DNA of 64,000 nt, taken from assembly GCA_011523365.1 (NCBI GenBank), contig WTGY01000030.1:43206-107205 (forward strand), written 5' to 3'. Position 1 is the stretch's first letter; each line of letters begins with the position of its first letter. Shown here piece by piece: positions 36,391-46,019 of this stretch. Under the pieces are notes generated by a model. The model made no database searches and was not told the origin of the DNA. It saw only the letters and a list, made by a program, of their open reading frames with translations. The DNA comes from Caldilineaceae bacterium (GTDB taxonomy: Bacteria > Chloroflexota > Anaerolineae > Caldilineales > Caldilineaceae). A program made the translations under genes and the position numbers.

Positions 36391-38367
36391 ATGATAACGG
36401 AACAGATGCGGCAGGAGATCGACGAAATACTGGCACGTTATCCCGCGGGCCGGCAGCGGTCGGGAATCCTGCCGGCGCTCTACGTCATCCAGAGGGAGTA
36501 CGGCTACTGCCCTGTGGATGCGCAGGATGAACTGGCGGAGATCCTGGGGATCGCACCGGCGGAGGTGGGCGCGGTCGTGGGTTTCTATAACATGCTGCAT
36601 GAGGAGCCCAAGGGCGAATATCATATCGAAGTCTGCACAAATGTCCCTTGCATGCTGCGGGGCGGGAACCAGTGCCTGCACAATTTCGAGAGCGGGCTTG
36701 GCATTCATCACGGGGAGAAGACCGAGGACGGAAAGTTTGCCCTCGATCACATGGAGTGTCTCGGCTCTTGCGGCACGGCGCCGATGGCAATCGTTACCGA
36801 CCAGAAGACTGGTCAGATCCGCTATTTCGAGAATCTCGACTCGTCCGAAGACGTGGAGAAGGCGATTGAACTGCTGAAGTCCGGCAACGGCTTCCGCAGC
36901 CTGGAACGCTGGACGCCGGAGGCCGACCCCAACGGTGAAGGCGCGTCCGACGGCCCTTACCGCACGGGCGGAATGGAGCCCCGCTACCTGATGGACCGCC
37001 TCAACGTACGGGACAGCCACCGGATCGAGACTTACGAGGCTGACGGAGGATATGCCACGGCACGACGCGTGCTGAGCGAGATTGAACCGTCCGGCATGGT
37101 GGACCAGATCAAGGAGAGTGGTATTCGCGGTCGCGGCGGCGCCGGTTTTCCCACTGGAGTCAAATGGGGTTTTTTGCCGGCGGGCGTACAACCCCGCTAT
37201 ATGGTCGTGAATGCCGATGAATCGGAGCCGGGCACTTTCAAAGACCGAATAGTGATGGAATATGATCCCCATCAGCTGATCGAAGGGATCATTCTGAGTT
37301 GCCACGCAATCGAGTCGGAAAAGGCGTTCATCTATATTCGGGGCGAGTACTACTTTGCCTATGTTCGGATGCAGAATGCCCTGGACGAGGCCAGAGCAAG
37401 AGGCTACCTGGGCGAAGATATCTTCGGCAGCGGCAATAATTTGGATATAGTGATGCACCGCGGTGCGGGCGCGTATGAGTGCGGCGAAGAGACCGCTCAG
37501 CTGACGAGCCTAGAGGGCTATCGCGGGCAGCCGCGCCTTAAGCCGCCCTTCCCAGCCGTGGAAGGCCTGTATGCCAAACCGACGATCGTGAACAACGTCG
37601 AGTCAATCTGCAACGTGACGCACGTTATGCGCCACGGCGTCGACTGGTACAAGGAGTACGGCACGGAACGCAGCCCGGGGATGCGTATCTTCTGTCTAAG
37701 TGGCAACGTCAAGCGGCCGGGGCTCTACGAACTTCCACACGCAACGCCGTTAAGTGAACTGGTCAACAAGTACGGTGGCGGGCCGGAGGACGAGAACCAT
37801 CCGATCAAGGCGATCGTTCCCGGCGGCCTCTCGATGAAGCTGCTGACACCGGATCAGTTCGACACGCCGCTGGACTTTGAGAGCATCACCGAGGCCGGTT
37901 CGCTGCTGGGGTCGGCGGGCGTGATCGCGATCGACGACCGCACCTCAATGGTCGAGGTTGCGCGGCGCACGCTCAGCTTCTACCGAGAAGAGAGCTGCGG
38001 CAAGTGCACGCCTTGCCGCGAGGGCACGGCGTGGCTGGAAAAGATCCTGCTGCGCATCGAGGAAGGGCAGGGTTTGGGCAGAGACCTGGAGCTGATGGAG
38101 TTTATTGCCGACAATATTGCCGGCAAGAGCTTCTGTCCATTTGGCGAGGCATCGGTGTGGGGTCTGCAGAGCAACCTGCTCAAATTCCGACCCGAGTTTT
38201 CGTCGCAGATCGAGAACACCAATCCTGACGAGATTGGCCCGGTTCTGCCGATTCGGCCGGACTACCGCCCGAATACGCACGAGGAGAGCGGTTTGCGGGA
38301 CACCACATTTGCGCCGGCCGGCGGGAATATCGTGCTGCACGATGATTTGGTTCAGGGTGACGACTGA
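36391..38367 (+). CDS. nuoEF: NADH-quinone oxidoreductase fused subunits E and F
   Basis: A 658-residue fusion of the NADH-oxidising module. Residues about 1-170 are subunit E, a thioredoxin-like fold with [2Fe-2S] ligands in EVCTNVPCMLRGG and MECLGSCGTAP. Residues about 190-640 are subunit F, with the FMN site IRGRGGAGFPTGVKWGFLP, the NADH site GAGAYECGEETAQLTSLEG and the N3 ligands ESCGKCTPCREG plus the Cys in SFCPFGE. Separate nuoE and nuoF genes are the common arrangement. It is followed 10 bp later by the Uma2 gene. Confidence 0.95.
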   Translation: MITEQMRQEIDEILARYPAGRQRSGILPALYVIQREYGYCPVDAQDELAEILGIAPAEVGAVVGFYNMLHEEPKGEYHIEVCTNVPCMLRGGNQCLHNFESGLGIHHGEKTEDGKFALDHMECLGSCGTAPMAIVTDQKTGQIRYFENLDSSEDVEKAIELLKSGNGFRSLERWTPEADPNGEGASDGPYRTGGMEPRYLMDRLNVRDSHRIETYEADGGYATARRVLSEIEPSGMVDQIKESGIRGRGGAGFPTGVKWGFLPAGVQPRYMVVNADESEPGTFKDRIVMEYDPHQLIEGIILSCHAIESEKAFIYIRGEYYFAYVRMQNALDEARARGYLGEDIFGSGNNLDIVMHRGAGAYECGEETAQLTSLEGYRGQPRLKPPFPAVEGLYAKPTIVNNVESICNVTHVMRHGVDWYKEYGTERSPGMRIFCLSGNVKRPGLYELPHATPLSELVNKYGGGPEDENHPIKAIVPGGLSMKLLTPDQFDTPLDFESITEAGSLLGSAGVIAIDDRTSMVEVARRTLSFYREESCGKCTPCREGTAWLEKILLRIEEGQGLGRDLELMEFIADNIAGKSFCPFGEASVWGLQSNLLKFRPEFSSQIENTNPDEIGPVLPIRPDYRPNTHEESGLRDTTFAPAGGNIVLHDDLVQGDD

Positions 38368-38377
38368 GGAAACTTAG

Positions 38378-39070
38378 ATGGTTACGGTAGCACCAACTGT
38401 CTCGCCTGACCCAAGCCCACAGGTCGAGAGAAAGCGAAGCAGAACACGGGAAGCAGTTTTGCCAATTGCGCCGGTGGAAGGTGTGCCACTGCGGCGGTTC
38501 ACGCTGGATGAATATCATTCGCTGATTGAGGCGGGCTTCTTCGATGAGGACGAGCGGGTTGAATTGCTCGAAGGAGTCTTGGTGTCAATGAGTCCGATAT
38601 ATCCGCCGCACGCAAATGCGGTCGACCTACTATTGCTAGTTTTTTCGTCCCTTCTCACACGGGGGGGAATCAGACTTCGCGTTCAGGCTCCGATTTCAAT
38701 TGTAGATTCAGAGTCCGAACCGGAGCCGGACTTAATTCTTTTGAAGGATATGGGTGCAGCATTTGCGGAACGTCACCCTAGTCCGTCTGAGATTTTCTTG
38801 TTGGTGGAGGTGGCTGAATCGAGTTTGAGCATGGATCGATCCAAGAAGGGAGCACTATACGCCCAAGCAGGGATACCCGAGTACTGGATTTGGAATCTTG
38901 TCGATGATGTACTGGAGGTGTATCGCGATCCGCGCAGCTCCTCCTCGGGCGAGGCACTTTACCAGACGAAACTAACGTTGAGTCAAGGCATGACAGTGGC
39001 GCCACTTGCATTCCCAGATTTCCACGTTGCGGTTGACGAATTGTTGTCGCCAGCCGCCGGCGAAGCCTGA
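38378..39070 (+). CDS. Uma2-family (DUF820) putative endonuclease inserted in the nuo operon
   Basis: A 230-residue protein of the Uma2 family, a PD-(D/E)XK restriction-endonuclease-like fold common in Cyanobacteria and Chloroflexota. Visible parts are FTLDEYHSLIEAGFFDEDERVELLEG, the strand with SEPEPDLILL and the core EVAESSLSMDRSKKGALYAQAGIPEYWIWNL, cited in parts. The catalytic-type residues (Asp, Glu, Lys) are present. The biological role of the family is not settled. It begins 10 bp after nuoEF and ends 48 bp before nuoG, on the same strand. Its sequence appears less GC-rich than the flanking nuo genes, suggesting later arrival. Confidence 0.85.
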   Translation: MVTVAPTVSPDPSPQVERKRSRTREAVLPIAPVEGVPLRRFTLDEYHSLIEAGFFDEDERVELLEGVLVSMSPIYPPHANAVDLLLLVFSSLLTRGGIRLRVQAPISIVDSESEPEPDLILLKDMGAAFAERHPSPSEIFLLVEVAESSLSMDRSKKGALYAQAGIPEYWIWNLVDDVLEVYRDPRSSSSGEALYQTKLTLSQGMTVAPLAFPDFHVAVDELLSPAAGEA

Positions 39071-39118
39071 CTCTGCCGGACTTGAAGAGGTTTTTTGTTC
39101 TCGGAGACGTAATCGTCA

Positions 39119-41608
39119 ATGACTGATAACGTATCGCTCACCATCAACGAAGAAGAAGTGTCGGTTCCTGCCAGGACGCTTCTGGTCGACGCGGCGCGCA
39201 TGGCGGGCGTCGAGATTCCGGTCTTCTGTTCGCATCCCAAGCTGGACCCGGTTGGCTGCTGCCGCATGTGCCTGGTCGAGGTGGACGGCCCTCGGGGTAC
39301 GGCGATGATGGCCTCCTGTACGATGCCGGTAGGCGACGGCATGGTTGTGCGGACGGATACCGAACAGGTGAGGACGGTGCAGGAAGCGAATCTTGCCTTC
39401 ATTCTGCTCAATCATCCGCTGGATTGCCCGATCTGCGACAAAGGCGGCGAGTGCCCGCTGCAGGACCAGACAATGCGCTTCGGTCCGGGGATCAGCCAGC
39501 TGATCGAACCGAAGCGGCTTGCGAAGAAACACTACGACATTTCCGACACGATTGTGCTGGACCAGGAGCGGTGCGTCCTCTGCTGGCGCTGCATCCGCTA
39601 CCTGGAGGAGTGGGAGGACAAGCCGCAGTTGGGTCTGTTCGAACGGGGTAACGATACGATCGTCGACATCCAAGACGGGCGTCCGGTAGACGCCAAGACC
39701 AGCGGCAACATTATCGACCTTTGCCCGGTCGGGGCACTGACAAACCGCGTCTCCCGTTTTGCGTACCGCCCCTGGGAAATTGAGCGGACGCCCAGCGTCT
39801 GCATGCACTGTTCGGTGGGCTGCAATGTACGACTGGACAGCCGTACTCACCAGTTGCGGCGCATTGTCGGCCGCGAGAATATGCAGGTCAACGACCAGTG
39901 GATTTGCGACAAGGGCCGCTTTGCCCACGCCTGGGTAAACGATGAGAACCGGCTGGCCACACCGCAGTTGCGCAAGAACGGCAAACTGGTTCCTGTGCAG
40001 TGGAGCGAGGCGCTGGCTTACATAGCCAACCGGTTGACCGGCATTAAGGAAAAGTACGGGGCCGACAGCATCGGGGCTATCGGCAGCGGCAAGATCAGCA
40101 ACGAGAGCAACTACGCACTGCAGCGGTTCATGCGCGCGGTGATCGGGACCAATAACATCGATCACCGCGACGGCGGAGAGGTGGCGGCCCTGGCCACCGG
40201 TCTGCCCGCATTGACTGAGCTGATGAAACCGCAGTACGGGCCTGATCCTCAGGTCGATACCGTTGTGCTTTTTGGTCTGGATCCAAGCGAAGAACTGCCA
40301 ATTCTGGACCTGCACTTGAAGAGAGCCGTCCTCAGAGGCGGCGTCAAACTGGTCATCGCACATGCCCGCAAGATCGAATTGACACGATATGGCGGCCCTT
40401 ATCTGGCCTACCTTCCGGGAGGCGAATCTCTACTGGTAAGCCGCCTTCTGCAGGCGGTTCAGGGTTCCGCCCTGTCCGACGAGGAGCCGGCGATACAGGC
40501 CGCGGCCAAACTGCTGAAGGAGAGCGAGAGTTCGCTTATTGTCTACGGGCCAATGGCAGCGCGGGGAGAGAACGGACCCGATGTCCGTGACGGACTGGAA
40601 CAGCTGGCCCAAGCGGTTGGTGAGGGGGCACGAGTGGCCTATGTCGGCCTGGACGGCAACGCGCAGGGCTGCCGAGATATGGGAGTGCTTCCGGACGGTT
40701 TGCCCGGCCAATTTCCACTGGATGACGCCGACGCCAGATCCCGGTTGGAGGCGCTATGGGGATGCGAGCTTTCCACCTTCCCAGGCTACACTTACAAGCA
40801 GATGCTGGACAGCCAGGAGATGAGGGCCCTTTTCGTGAACGGCGCCAACCCTGCTACTGAGTCGCCGGACTGGTCGGCCAGTTTAGAGGAGCTGGAGCTT
40901 CTCGTTGTCACCGATCTGCTGCCGACCGAGACCGCGCAGAAGGCGGATGTCGTACTGCCCGCCCAGGGATGGGCGGAGAGCGACGGCACCTACACCAATC
41001 TGGAGCGTCGCGTGCAGAGGGCGCCCAAGGCGGTCAACGATCCAAAGTCAAGGGCGGCGCCGGACTGGATGATATTTGCGCACTTGGCCAAGCAGATGGG
41101 CGAACACTGGCCTTTTTCCGACGCTCACAGTGTAACTGCAGAGATCCCTCGAGCTGTCCCGGCGTATACAGAGCTGACCTGGGAGGCACTGGGAGACCAG
41201 GGCCGCCAGTGGGACGCCGATTCCGCTCCGGTTTCCGATGCTTCCGCCGGGCGCACGCCAGAGAGAAGCCCAGAGTCTGCGGTTGGCGACGCTGAATATC
41301 CTCTCAGCCTCGTCACCGGCTCTGTCCTCTATGACGGCGGCACGCTTTTCAGCCTGACTGAACAGATGCAGGGGATGGCCCATGGCGCAACGGTCACCTT
41401 GAATCCTGCCGATGCGGCAGAGTTCGGCCTGGACGCGGGCAGTGCGGTCACTGTGCGGAGCGAGCAAGGAAACCTAGATCTGACTGTGGCGGTCGACGCG
41501 CAGGTGCAGGCAGGTTGTGCATGGATACCGGAGAGTCTTCCCGGCGCGCCGGTAGGCGCGCTGCTCAACGGCAGCTTTACCCAGCGAGTCAAAGTCGAAA
41601 GGCGTTAA
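39119..41608 (+). CDS. nuoG: NADH-quinone oxidoreductase subunit G
   Basis: Iron-sulfur subunit of the NADH module, 829 residues. The N-terminal ferredoxin domain has CSHPKLDPVGCCRMCLVEV. The His-Cys3 cluster is in HPLDCPICDKGGECPLQDQ, and another 4Fe-4S site is in RCVLCWRCIRYLEEW plus LCPVGALTNR. A molybdopterin-oxidoreductase-like domain follows, with CMHCSVGCNVRLD and a later ICDKGR that supply ligands for the extra N7 cluster. The C-terminus contains a molydopterin-dinucleotide-binding-like beta domain. Cluster-bearing cysteines appear complete. Its stop codon abuts the nuoH start. Confidence 0.96.
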   Translation: MTDNVSLTINEEEVSVPARTLLVDAARMAGVEIPVFCSHPKLDPVGCCRMCLVEVDGPRGTAMMASCTMPVGDGMVVRTDTEQVRTVQEANLAFILLNHPLDCPICDKGGECPLQDQTMRFGPGISQLIEPKRLAKKHYDISDTIVLDQERCVLCWRCIRYLEEWEDKPQLGLFERGNDTIVDIQDGRPVDAKTSGNIIDLCPVGALTNRVSRFAYRPWEIERTPSVCMHCSVGCNVRLDSRTHQLRRIVGRENMQVNDQWICDKGRFAHAWVNDENRLATPQLRKNGKLVPVQWSEALAYIANRLTGIKEKYGADSIGAIGSGKISNESNYALQRFMRAVIGTNNIDHRDGGEVAALATGLPALTELMKPQYGPDPQVDTVVLFGLDPSEELPILDLHLKRAVLRGGVKLVIAHARKIELTRYGGPYLAYLPGGESLLVSRLLQAVQGSALSDEEPAIQAAAKLLKESESSLIVYGPMAARGENGPDVRDGLEQLAQAVGEGARVAYVGLDGNAQGCRDMGVLPDGLPGQFPLDDADARSRLEALWGCELSTFPGYTYKQMLDSQEMRALFVNGANPATESPDWSASLEELELLVVTDLLPTETAQKADVVLPAQGWAESDGTYTNLERRVQRAPKAVNDPKSRAAPDWMIFAHLAKQMGEHWPFSDAHSVTAEIPRAVPAYTELTWEALGDQGRQWDADSAPVSDASAGRTPERSPESAVGDAEYPLSLVTGSVLYDGGTLFSLTEQMQGMAHGATVTLNPADAAEFGLDAGSAVTVRSEQGNLDLTVAVDAQVQAGCAWIPESLPGAPVGALLNGSFTQRVKVERR

Positions 41609-42589
41609 ATGGACTGGCTAAATCTGTTGGTCTTTCCGGCCATCCGCGCACTGATATTGATATTTGTGCTGCTTACCGGTTTCGCCTACCTAACCTGGTT
41701 TGAGCGCAAACTGCTGGCCCGTTTCCAGGTGCGTTACGGCCCAAACCGGGCGGGCAAGTTCGGGCTTCTGCAGCCGGCCGCCGACGCAGTGAAGGCTTTT
41801 TTCAAAGAAGAGATCATCCCCAATCACGTTGACAAGCCGGTTTATCTGCTGGCGCCGGCGCTGGCCCTCGTGCCAGCGCTGATCATCTGGGCGGTTATTC
41901 CGATTGCCAAAGGTACCCCTGCCATCGCTGACGTAAATATCGGCTTCCTCTGGATTCTGGCGGTCGCGGGGATCGAAAGTTACGGCATCATTCTGGCAGG
42001 GTGGAGCAGCAACAACAACTATTCGTTGCTCGGCGCGCTGCGATCTTCTGCACAGATGGTTTCCTACGAACTGCCGCTGGGTCTTTTTCTGGTCAGCATT
42101 CTCATATTGGCCGGAAGTTTCAGCCTGGTGGATCTGGTTGAGAATTACCGTCCCTGGTGGGAATGGATCTGGTTGTGGCTGGCGTTTCCTTTCTTCTTCA
42201 TCTGCATCCTGGCCGAGACCAACCGCAGTCCCTTTGATCTGCCGGAGACCGAGAACGAACTGGTGGCTGGATTTCAGACTGAGTACGGCGGCATGAAGTT
42301 CGCGCTATTCTTCATCGCCGAGTACGTGAACATGATTTCCACCAGTGCCATCATGGCGACGCTCTTCTTTGGCGGGTGGAAAGGTCCCTTCGCAGAGCAG
42401 TATATCTGGCTGGGGCCCATATATCTCTTGATCAAGGTCGTAGTTCTGCTCTTCCTTTTCGTCTGGGTACGGGCCAGCATAGGTCGTCCACGCTATGACC
42501 AGTTGATGAAGTTCTGCTGGCAGTTCATGTTGCCCCTTAGCCTGGCGTATGTGAGCGTTTCGGCAGTCCTGGCAGTATTCCTGAAGTGA
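41609..42589 (+). CDS. nuoH: NADH-quinone oxidoreductase subunit H (complete operon)
   Basis: Membrane subunit H of normal length (326 residues). [64 protein letters not shown] and [21 protein letters not shown] (cited in parts) are the canonical blocks. They include the quinone-site acid and the ENELVAGF loop. The ATG directly follows the nuoG stop, implying translational coupling. Confidence 0.97.
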   Translation: MDWLNLLVFPAIRALILIFVLLTGFAYLTWFERKLLARFQVRYGPNRAGKFGLLQPAADAVKAFFKEEIIPNHVDKPVYLLAPALALVPALIIWAVIPIAKGTPAIADVNIGFLWILAVAGIESYGIILAGWSSNNNYSLLGALRSSAQMVSYELPLGLFLVSILILAGSFSLVDLVENYRPWWEWIWLWLAFPFFFICILAETNRSPFDLPETENELVAGFQTEYGGMKFALFFIAEYVNMISTSAIMATLFFGGWKGPFAEQYIWLGPIYLLIKVVVLLFLFVWVRASIGRPRYDQLMKFCWQFMLPLSLAYVSVSAVLAVFLK

Positions 42590-42614
42590 GAAGCGAAGGG
42601 GAAAGAGGATTTCA

Positions 42615-43085
42615 ATGGAATTCGGTGTTTTCCTGAAGGGCGCGACCGAGATCGGCAAGGCGATGGGAGTGACGCTCAAGCACCTGAGCCAGAGGCCGGT
42701 TACGGTGGAGTTTCCTCACGAGGATATTCCGATATACCCCCGCTTTCGCGGTCGCCATGAACTGAGGCGCTATGCCAACGGGTTGGAGCGATGCATTGGC
42801 TGCTGTCTGTGCGAAGCCGCCTGCCCTACTGAAGCGATTTACGTGGAAGCGGCAGAGAACGACCCGGATGCGCCGCTCTCGCCGGGCGAGCGCCACGCGA
42901 AGGTTTACGAGCTGAATCTGCTGCGCTGCGTATTCTGCGGTGACTGCGAAGAGGCCTGCCCTACAGAAGCCATTGTCCTCGGTCACGACTTTGCCATGGC
43001 CAACTACGAGCGCAAGGATTTCGTGTTGACCAAAGAGGAACTTCTCAATCCAGGCATGCCCAAGGTCATCATTCGACCGGAGTAA
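42615..43085 (+). CDS. nuoI: NADH-quinone oxidoreductase subunit I
   Basis: Ferredoxin-like subunit that passes electrons between clusters N6a and N6b. The 156 residues hold two CxxCxxCxxxCP motifs, [16 protein letters not shown] and [16 protein letters not shown]. An amphipathic N-terminal helix precedes them, contacting subunit H in known structures. It is the only nuoI in the window. Confidence 0.97.
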   Translation: MEFGVFLKGATEIGKAMGVTLKHLSQRPVTVEFPHEDIPIYPRFRGRHELRRYANGLERCIGCCLCEAACPTEAIYVEAAENDPDAPLSPGERHAKVYELNLLRCVFCGDCEEACPTEAIVLGHDFAMANYERKDFVLTKEELLNPGMPKVIIRPE

Positions 43086-43091
43086 CTTTTC

Positions 43092-43637
43092 ATGAGTTGG
43101 TCGCTACTCTTTTTCTTGCTCGTTGGCGCTGTCAGCCTGGCGGCAGCTCTGGGCGTGGTGGCAAGCCGCCAGCCGGTGCACAGCGCGCTGTTTCTACTTA
43201 CCAACTTCGCCACCCTGGCAGTTCTCTATGTCACACTCGATGCGCAGTTCCTGGCGGCGGCACAGGTGATCGTTTACGCCGGGGGAATTGTCATCCTGAT
43301 ACTGTTTGTAATTATGCTTATCGGGGGGGAAACGAACGACTTCAGCGCTGCGCAGCGGGCTTGGAGTCGTACTGTGGGTATCGCGCTGGGGGTCATCTTA
43401 CTCCTGACGGTATCCTATAGTGCTCTTTCGCGAATGATGGGCCCAACAGAAGAAACTGCGGCGCTCTTGCAAGGGGGGACGCCAAAGGCTGTTGGGACCG
43501 CCCTGTTTACAGATTATGTGCTTCCCTTTGAGTTGATCGCTCTTCTGTTGCTTGTCGCGCTGATCGGTGCTCTTGTGCTGGGACGTCAGCAGGAAGGCGC
43601 AGGCGAAGGCATCGCGTCCCTCAAGGCAAACGAATGA
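43092..43637 (+). CDS. nuoJ: NADH-quinone oxidoreductase subunit J (complete operon)
   Basis: A 181-residue membrane subunit with about five helices. QPVHSALFLLTNFATLAVLYVTLDAQFLAAAQVIVYAGGIVILILFVIMLI (cited in parts) is the family core. It begins 6 bp after nuoI and overlaps nuoK by 4 bp (ATGA), the usual coupling for these two genes. Confidence 0.96.
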   Translation: MSWSLLFFLLVGAVSLAAALGVVASRQPVHSALFLLTNFATLAVLYVTLDAQFLAAAQVIVYAGGIVILILFVIMLIGGETNDFSAAQRAWSRTVGIALGVILLLTVSYSALSRMMGPTEETAALLQGGTPKAVGTALFTDYVLPFELIALLLLVALIGALVLGRQQEGAGEGIASLKANE

Positions 43638-43939
43638 TGGTAGAGACAAGCTACTACCTGGTCCTGGCTGCCTTAATCTTTACCGTCGGCGCAACCGGTG
43701 TCCTACTGCGCCGCAACGCCCTCATCATTTTCATGTGCATTGAGATGATGCTCAACAGCGTGAACCTGACACTGATCGCCCTCGCTCGCCAGTGGGGCAA
43801 TCTTGAGGGGCAGATCTTCGTCTTCATGATCATGGCAGTTGCCGCGGCCGAAGTTGCCGTCGGACTGGCAATCTTGATCGCCAATGTTCGCCATCGTGAG
43901 AGCATCAATATCGATGAAATCAATTTGCTGAAGTGGTGA
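43634..43939 (+). CDS. nuoK: NADH-quinone oxidoreductase subunit K (complete operon)
   Basis: A 101-residue three-helix subunit. LRRNALIIFMCIEMMLNSVNLTLIAL and FMIMAVAAAEVAVGLAILIANVRH show both membrane glutamates. The ATG overlaps the nuoJ stop. A 104-bp gap follows before nuoL. Confidence 0.97.
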   Translation: MMVETSYYLVLAALIFTVGATGVLLRRNALIIFMCIEMMLNSVNLTLIALARQWGNLEGQIFVFMIMAVAAAEVAVGLAILIANVRHRESINIDEINLLKW

Positions 43940-44043
43940 CGACCAGTTCCTAATTTCTAGTTTCACTTCAATTGTGAATTCGTTCTTGCTCCGCACCACT
44001 CCAGAGCCGAAGTCGGCCGACAGAGAGCCGTTATGAGGAATGT

Positions 44044-45954
44044 ATGTTGGACTTAGCCTGGCTAATTCTGGTTTTCCCAGCGCTGGGCGCGCTGATAAAT
44101 CTGTTCATCGGAGACAGACTCAGGGAACGGGGCATCCATGTCGTTGCTTCCGGCGCGGTGGTCCTATCTTTCGTCGTCAGTCTGGGACTCTTTTTTGGTC
44201 TATCGGGGCTGGATGCGCATCACCGTACGGAAACCGTCCATCTGTGGGACTGGATCACCATTGGGAGCTTTCATGCGCCGGCGGCTCTGCTGATTGACCC
44301 GCTCAGCGTGACGATGGCCCTGGTCGTAACCGGGGTGGGCGCGCTGATCCACATCTACGCCGGCGGCTACATGCACGGCGAACAGAACTTTCAGCGCTTC
44401 TTCGTCTATCTGAATTTTTTCATTCTGGCGATGCTGGTGCTGATCCTGAGCAACAACTTCGTGGGGATGTTTGTTGGCTGGGAAGGCGTAGGGTTGGCGT
44501 CGTACTTGCTGATTGGCTTCTATTTTGACCGCCATGACGAATCCTACGGGCACTACGCAGATGCAGGCAAGAAGGCGTTTCTGGTCAACCGGATCGGTGA
44601 CTTCGGCATGATGCTGGCAGTCTTCCTGATCTGGACCGGCGTCGGGACGGTTGTTTTTGAGGAAGTTTCTCAAGGGTCAGGCGCGTTGGCGACAGGTACG
44701 GCGACTGCGATCTGTCTGCTTCTCCTGCTGGCCGCGACTGGAAAGAGCGCCCAACTGCCCTTGTTTGTCTGGCTGCCGGACGCGATGGCGGGTCCTACGC
44801 CTGTTTCCGCGCTCATCCATGCGGCCACGATGGTGACGGCAGGCATATACATGGTGGCACGAACGCACTTCCTGTGGGAGCTTGCGCCGATGGCGGGCGG
44901 CCTCGCGGCCTGGGTGGGAGGTCTGACCGCGCTGCTGGCGGCGTCGATCGCGCTGACGCAGGTTGACCTGAAGAAGATCCTCGCCTACTCAACGATTTCC
45001 CAGTTGGGCTACATGATGCTGGGTGTCGGGGTGGGGGCCTATGCATTTGCTATCTTCCACCTGGTGACGCACGCCTTCTTCAAGGCGCTGCTGTTTCTTG
45101 CAGCCGGCAACGTCATGCACGGTCTTCCCGACGGCGAACTGGACATTCGCAAGATGGGAAATCTGCGCGTCAAGATGCCAACGACCTACCGCTTGTTCCT
45201 GATAGGCGCATCAGCCCTCGCGGGCCTGCCTCTGCTGTCCGGCTTTTTCTCAAAGGATGGAATACTGCTGCATGTTGCCAATTTCAACATTCTTCTCTAT
45301 CTGATCGGGCTGTTAACAGCCTTGTTGACGGCGTTCTACAGTTTCCGGGCCGTATTCGTGTCTTTCTGGGGCGAGGCACGCGACCAGCATATACATGAAC
45401 ACGCGCACGAAAGCCCTTCAGTGATGACGGCGCCACTTTGGGTACTGGCAGTCCTCGCCCTGATTGGCGGTATCCTGAACCTGCCGTTTCTGCTCACCAT
45501 GGAACACTACCTGGAAGCGGCCGTAGGCAAGCCCGCTTTTCATGCAAGCGTTCCGATGGAACTGGTGCTGTTGGCGGTCAGCGCGGTTGTTGCACTGGCC
45601 GGCGTCGGACTGGCCTACGGGCGCTATTTGAAGAGTTCTGATACCTCAATGGGAAGGTTGTCCGCGGGAATAACAGGACTGGTCAGGCCGCTGGAACCTT
45701 TCGCGCGCAACAGATGGTACGTGGATGAGGTATACGCCGCATGGATCGTGGAACCCCTGCTTGGACTCTCCAACTGGTTCAGCCGTGTAGTGGACCAAGG
45801 CGTCGTTGATGGTGCGGTAAATCTCGTCGGCCAGGCAAATCTGTCGTTGGGCGGCGCCCTACGCAAGGTCCACAATGGATTGGTACCAACTTACGCGTTG
45901 AGTCTTTTCTGCGGTGTCGTGGCCCTACTCTTGTGGTTTGTGATTGGAGGCTAG
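44044..45954 (+). CDS. nuoL: NADH-quinone oxidoreductase subunit L (complete operon)
   Basis: A 636-residue antiporter-like subunit of ordinary length. FVGMFVGWEGVGLASYLLIGFYFDRHDE, AATGKSAQLPLFVWLPDAMAGPTPV and [20 protein letters not shown] are subunit L hallmarks (cited in parts). A short His cluster (DQHIHEHAHESP) occurs near residue 450, at a different place from the large His-rich insertion in the minus-strand NuoL. The C-terminal helix and anchor are present. Confidence 0.97.
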   Translation: MLDLAWLILVFPALGALINLFIGDRLRERGIHVVASGAVVLSFVVSLGLFFGLSGLDAHHRTETVHLWDWITIGSFHAPAALLIDPLSVTMALVVTGVGALIHIYAGGYMHGEQNFQRFFVYLNFFILAMLVLILSNNFVGMFVGWEGVGLASYLLIGFYFDRHDESYGHYADAGKKAFLVNRIGDFGMMLAVFLIWTGVGTVVFEEVSQGSGALATGTATAICLLLLLAATGKSAQLPLFVWLPDAMAGPTPVSALIHAATMVTAGIYMVARTHFLWELAPMAGGLAAWVGGLTALLAASIALTQVDLKKILAYSTISQLGYMMLGVGVGAYAFAIFHLVTHAFFKALLFLAAGNVMHGLPDGELDIRKMGNLRVKMPTTYRLFLIGASALAGLPLLSGFFSKDGILLHVANFNILLYLIGLLTALLTAFYSFRAVFVSFWGEARDQHIHEHAHESPSVMTAPLWVLAVLALIGGILNLPFLLTMEHYLEAAVGKPAFHASVPMELVLLAVSAVVALAGVGLAYGRYLKSSDTSMGRLSAGITGLVRPLEPFARNRWYVDEVYAAWIVEPLLGLSNWFSRVVDQGVVDGAVNLVGQANLSLGGALRKVHNGLVPTYALSLFCGVVALLLWFVIGG

Positions 45955-46019
45955 AAGCGCTGCGTGTTTCAGATCCCTTTCCGATCACCATCAGTTAACG
46001 ACCATTCACTGGTGTCTTT

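Noticed and set aside
39116..40363. 415-codon frame antisense to nuoG
   Set aside because: Fully overlapped by nuoG with intact iron-sulfur motifs. It is a mirror frame.
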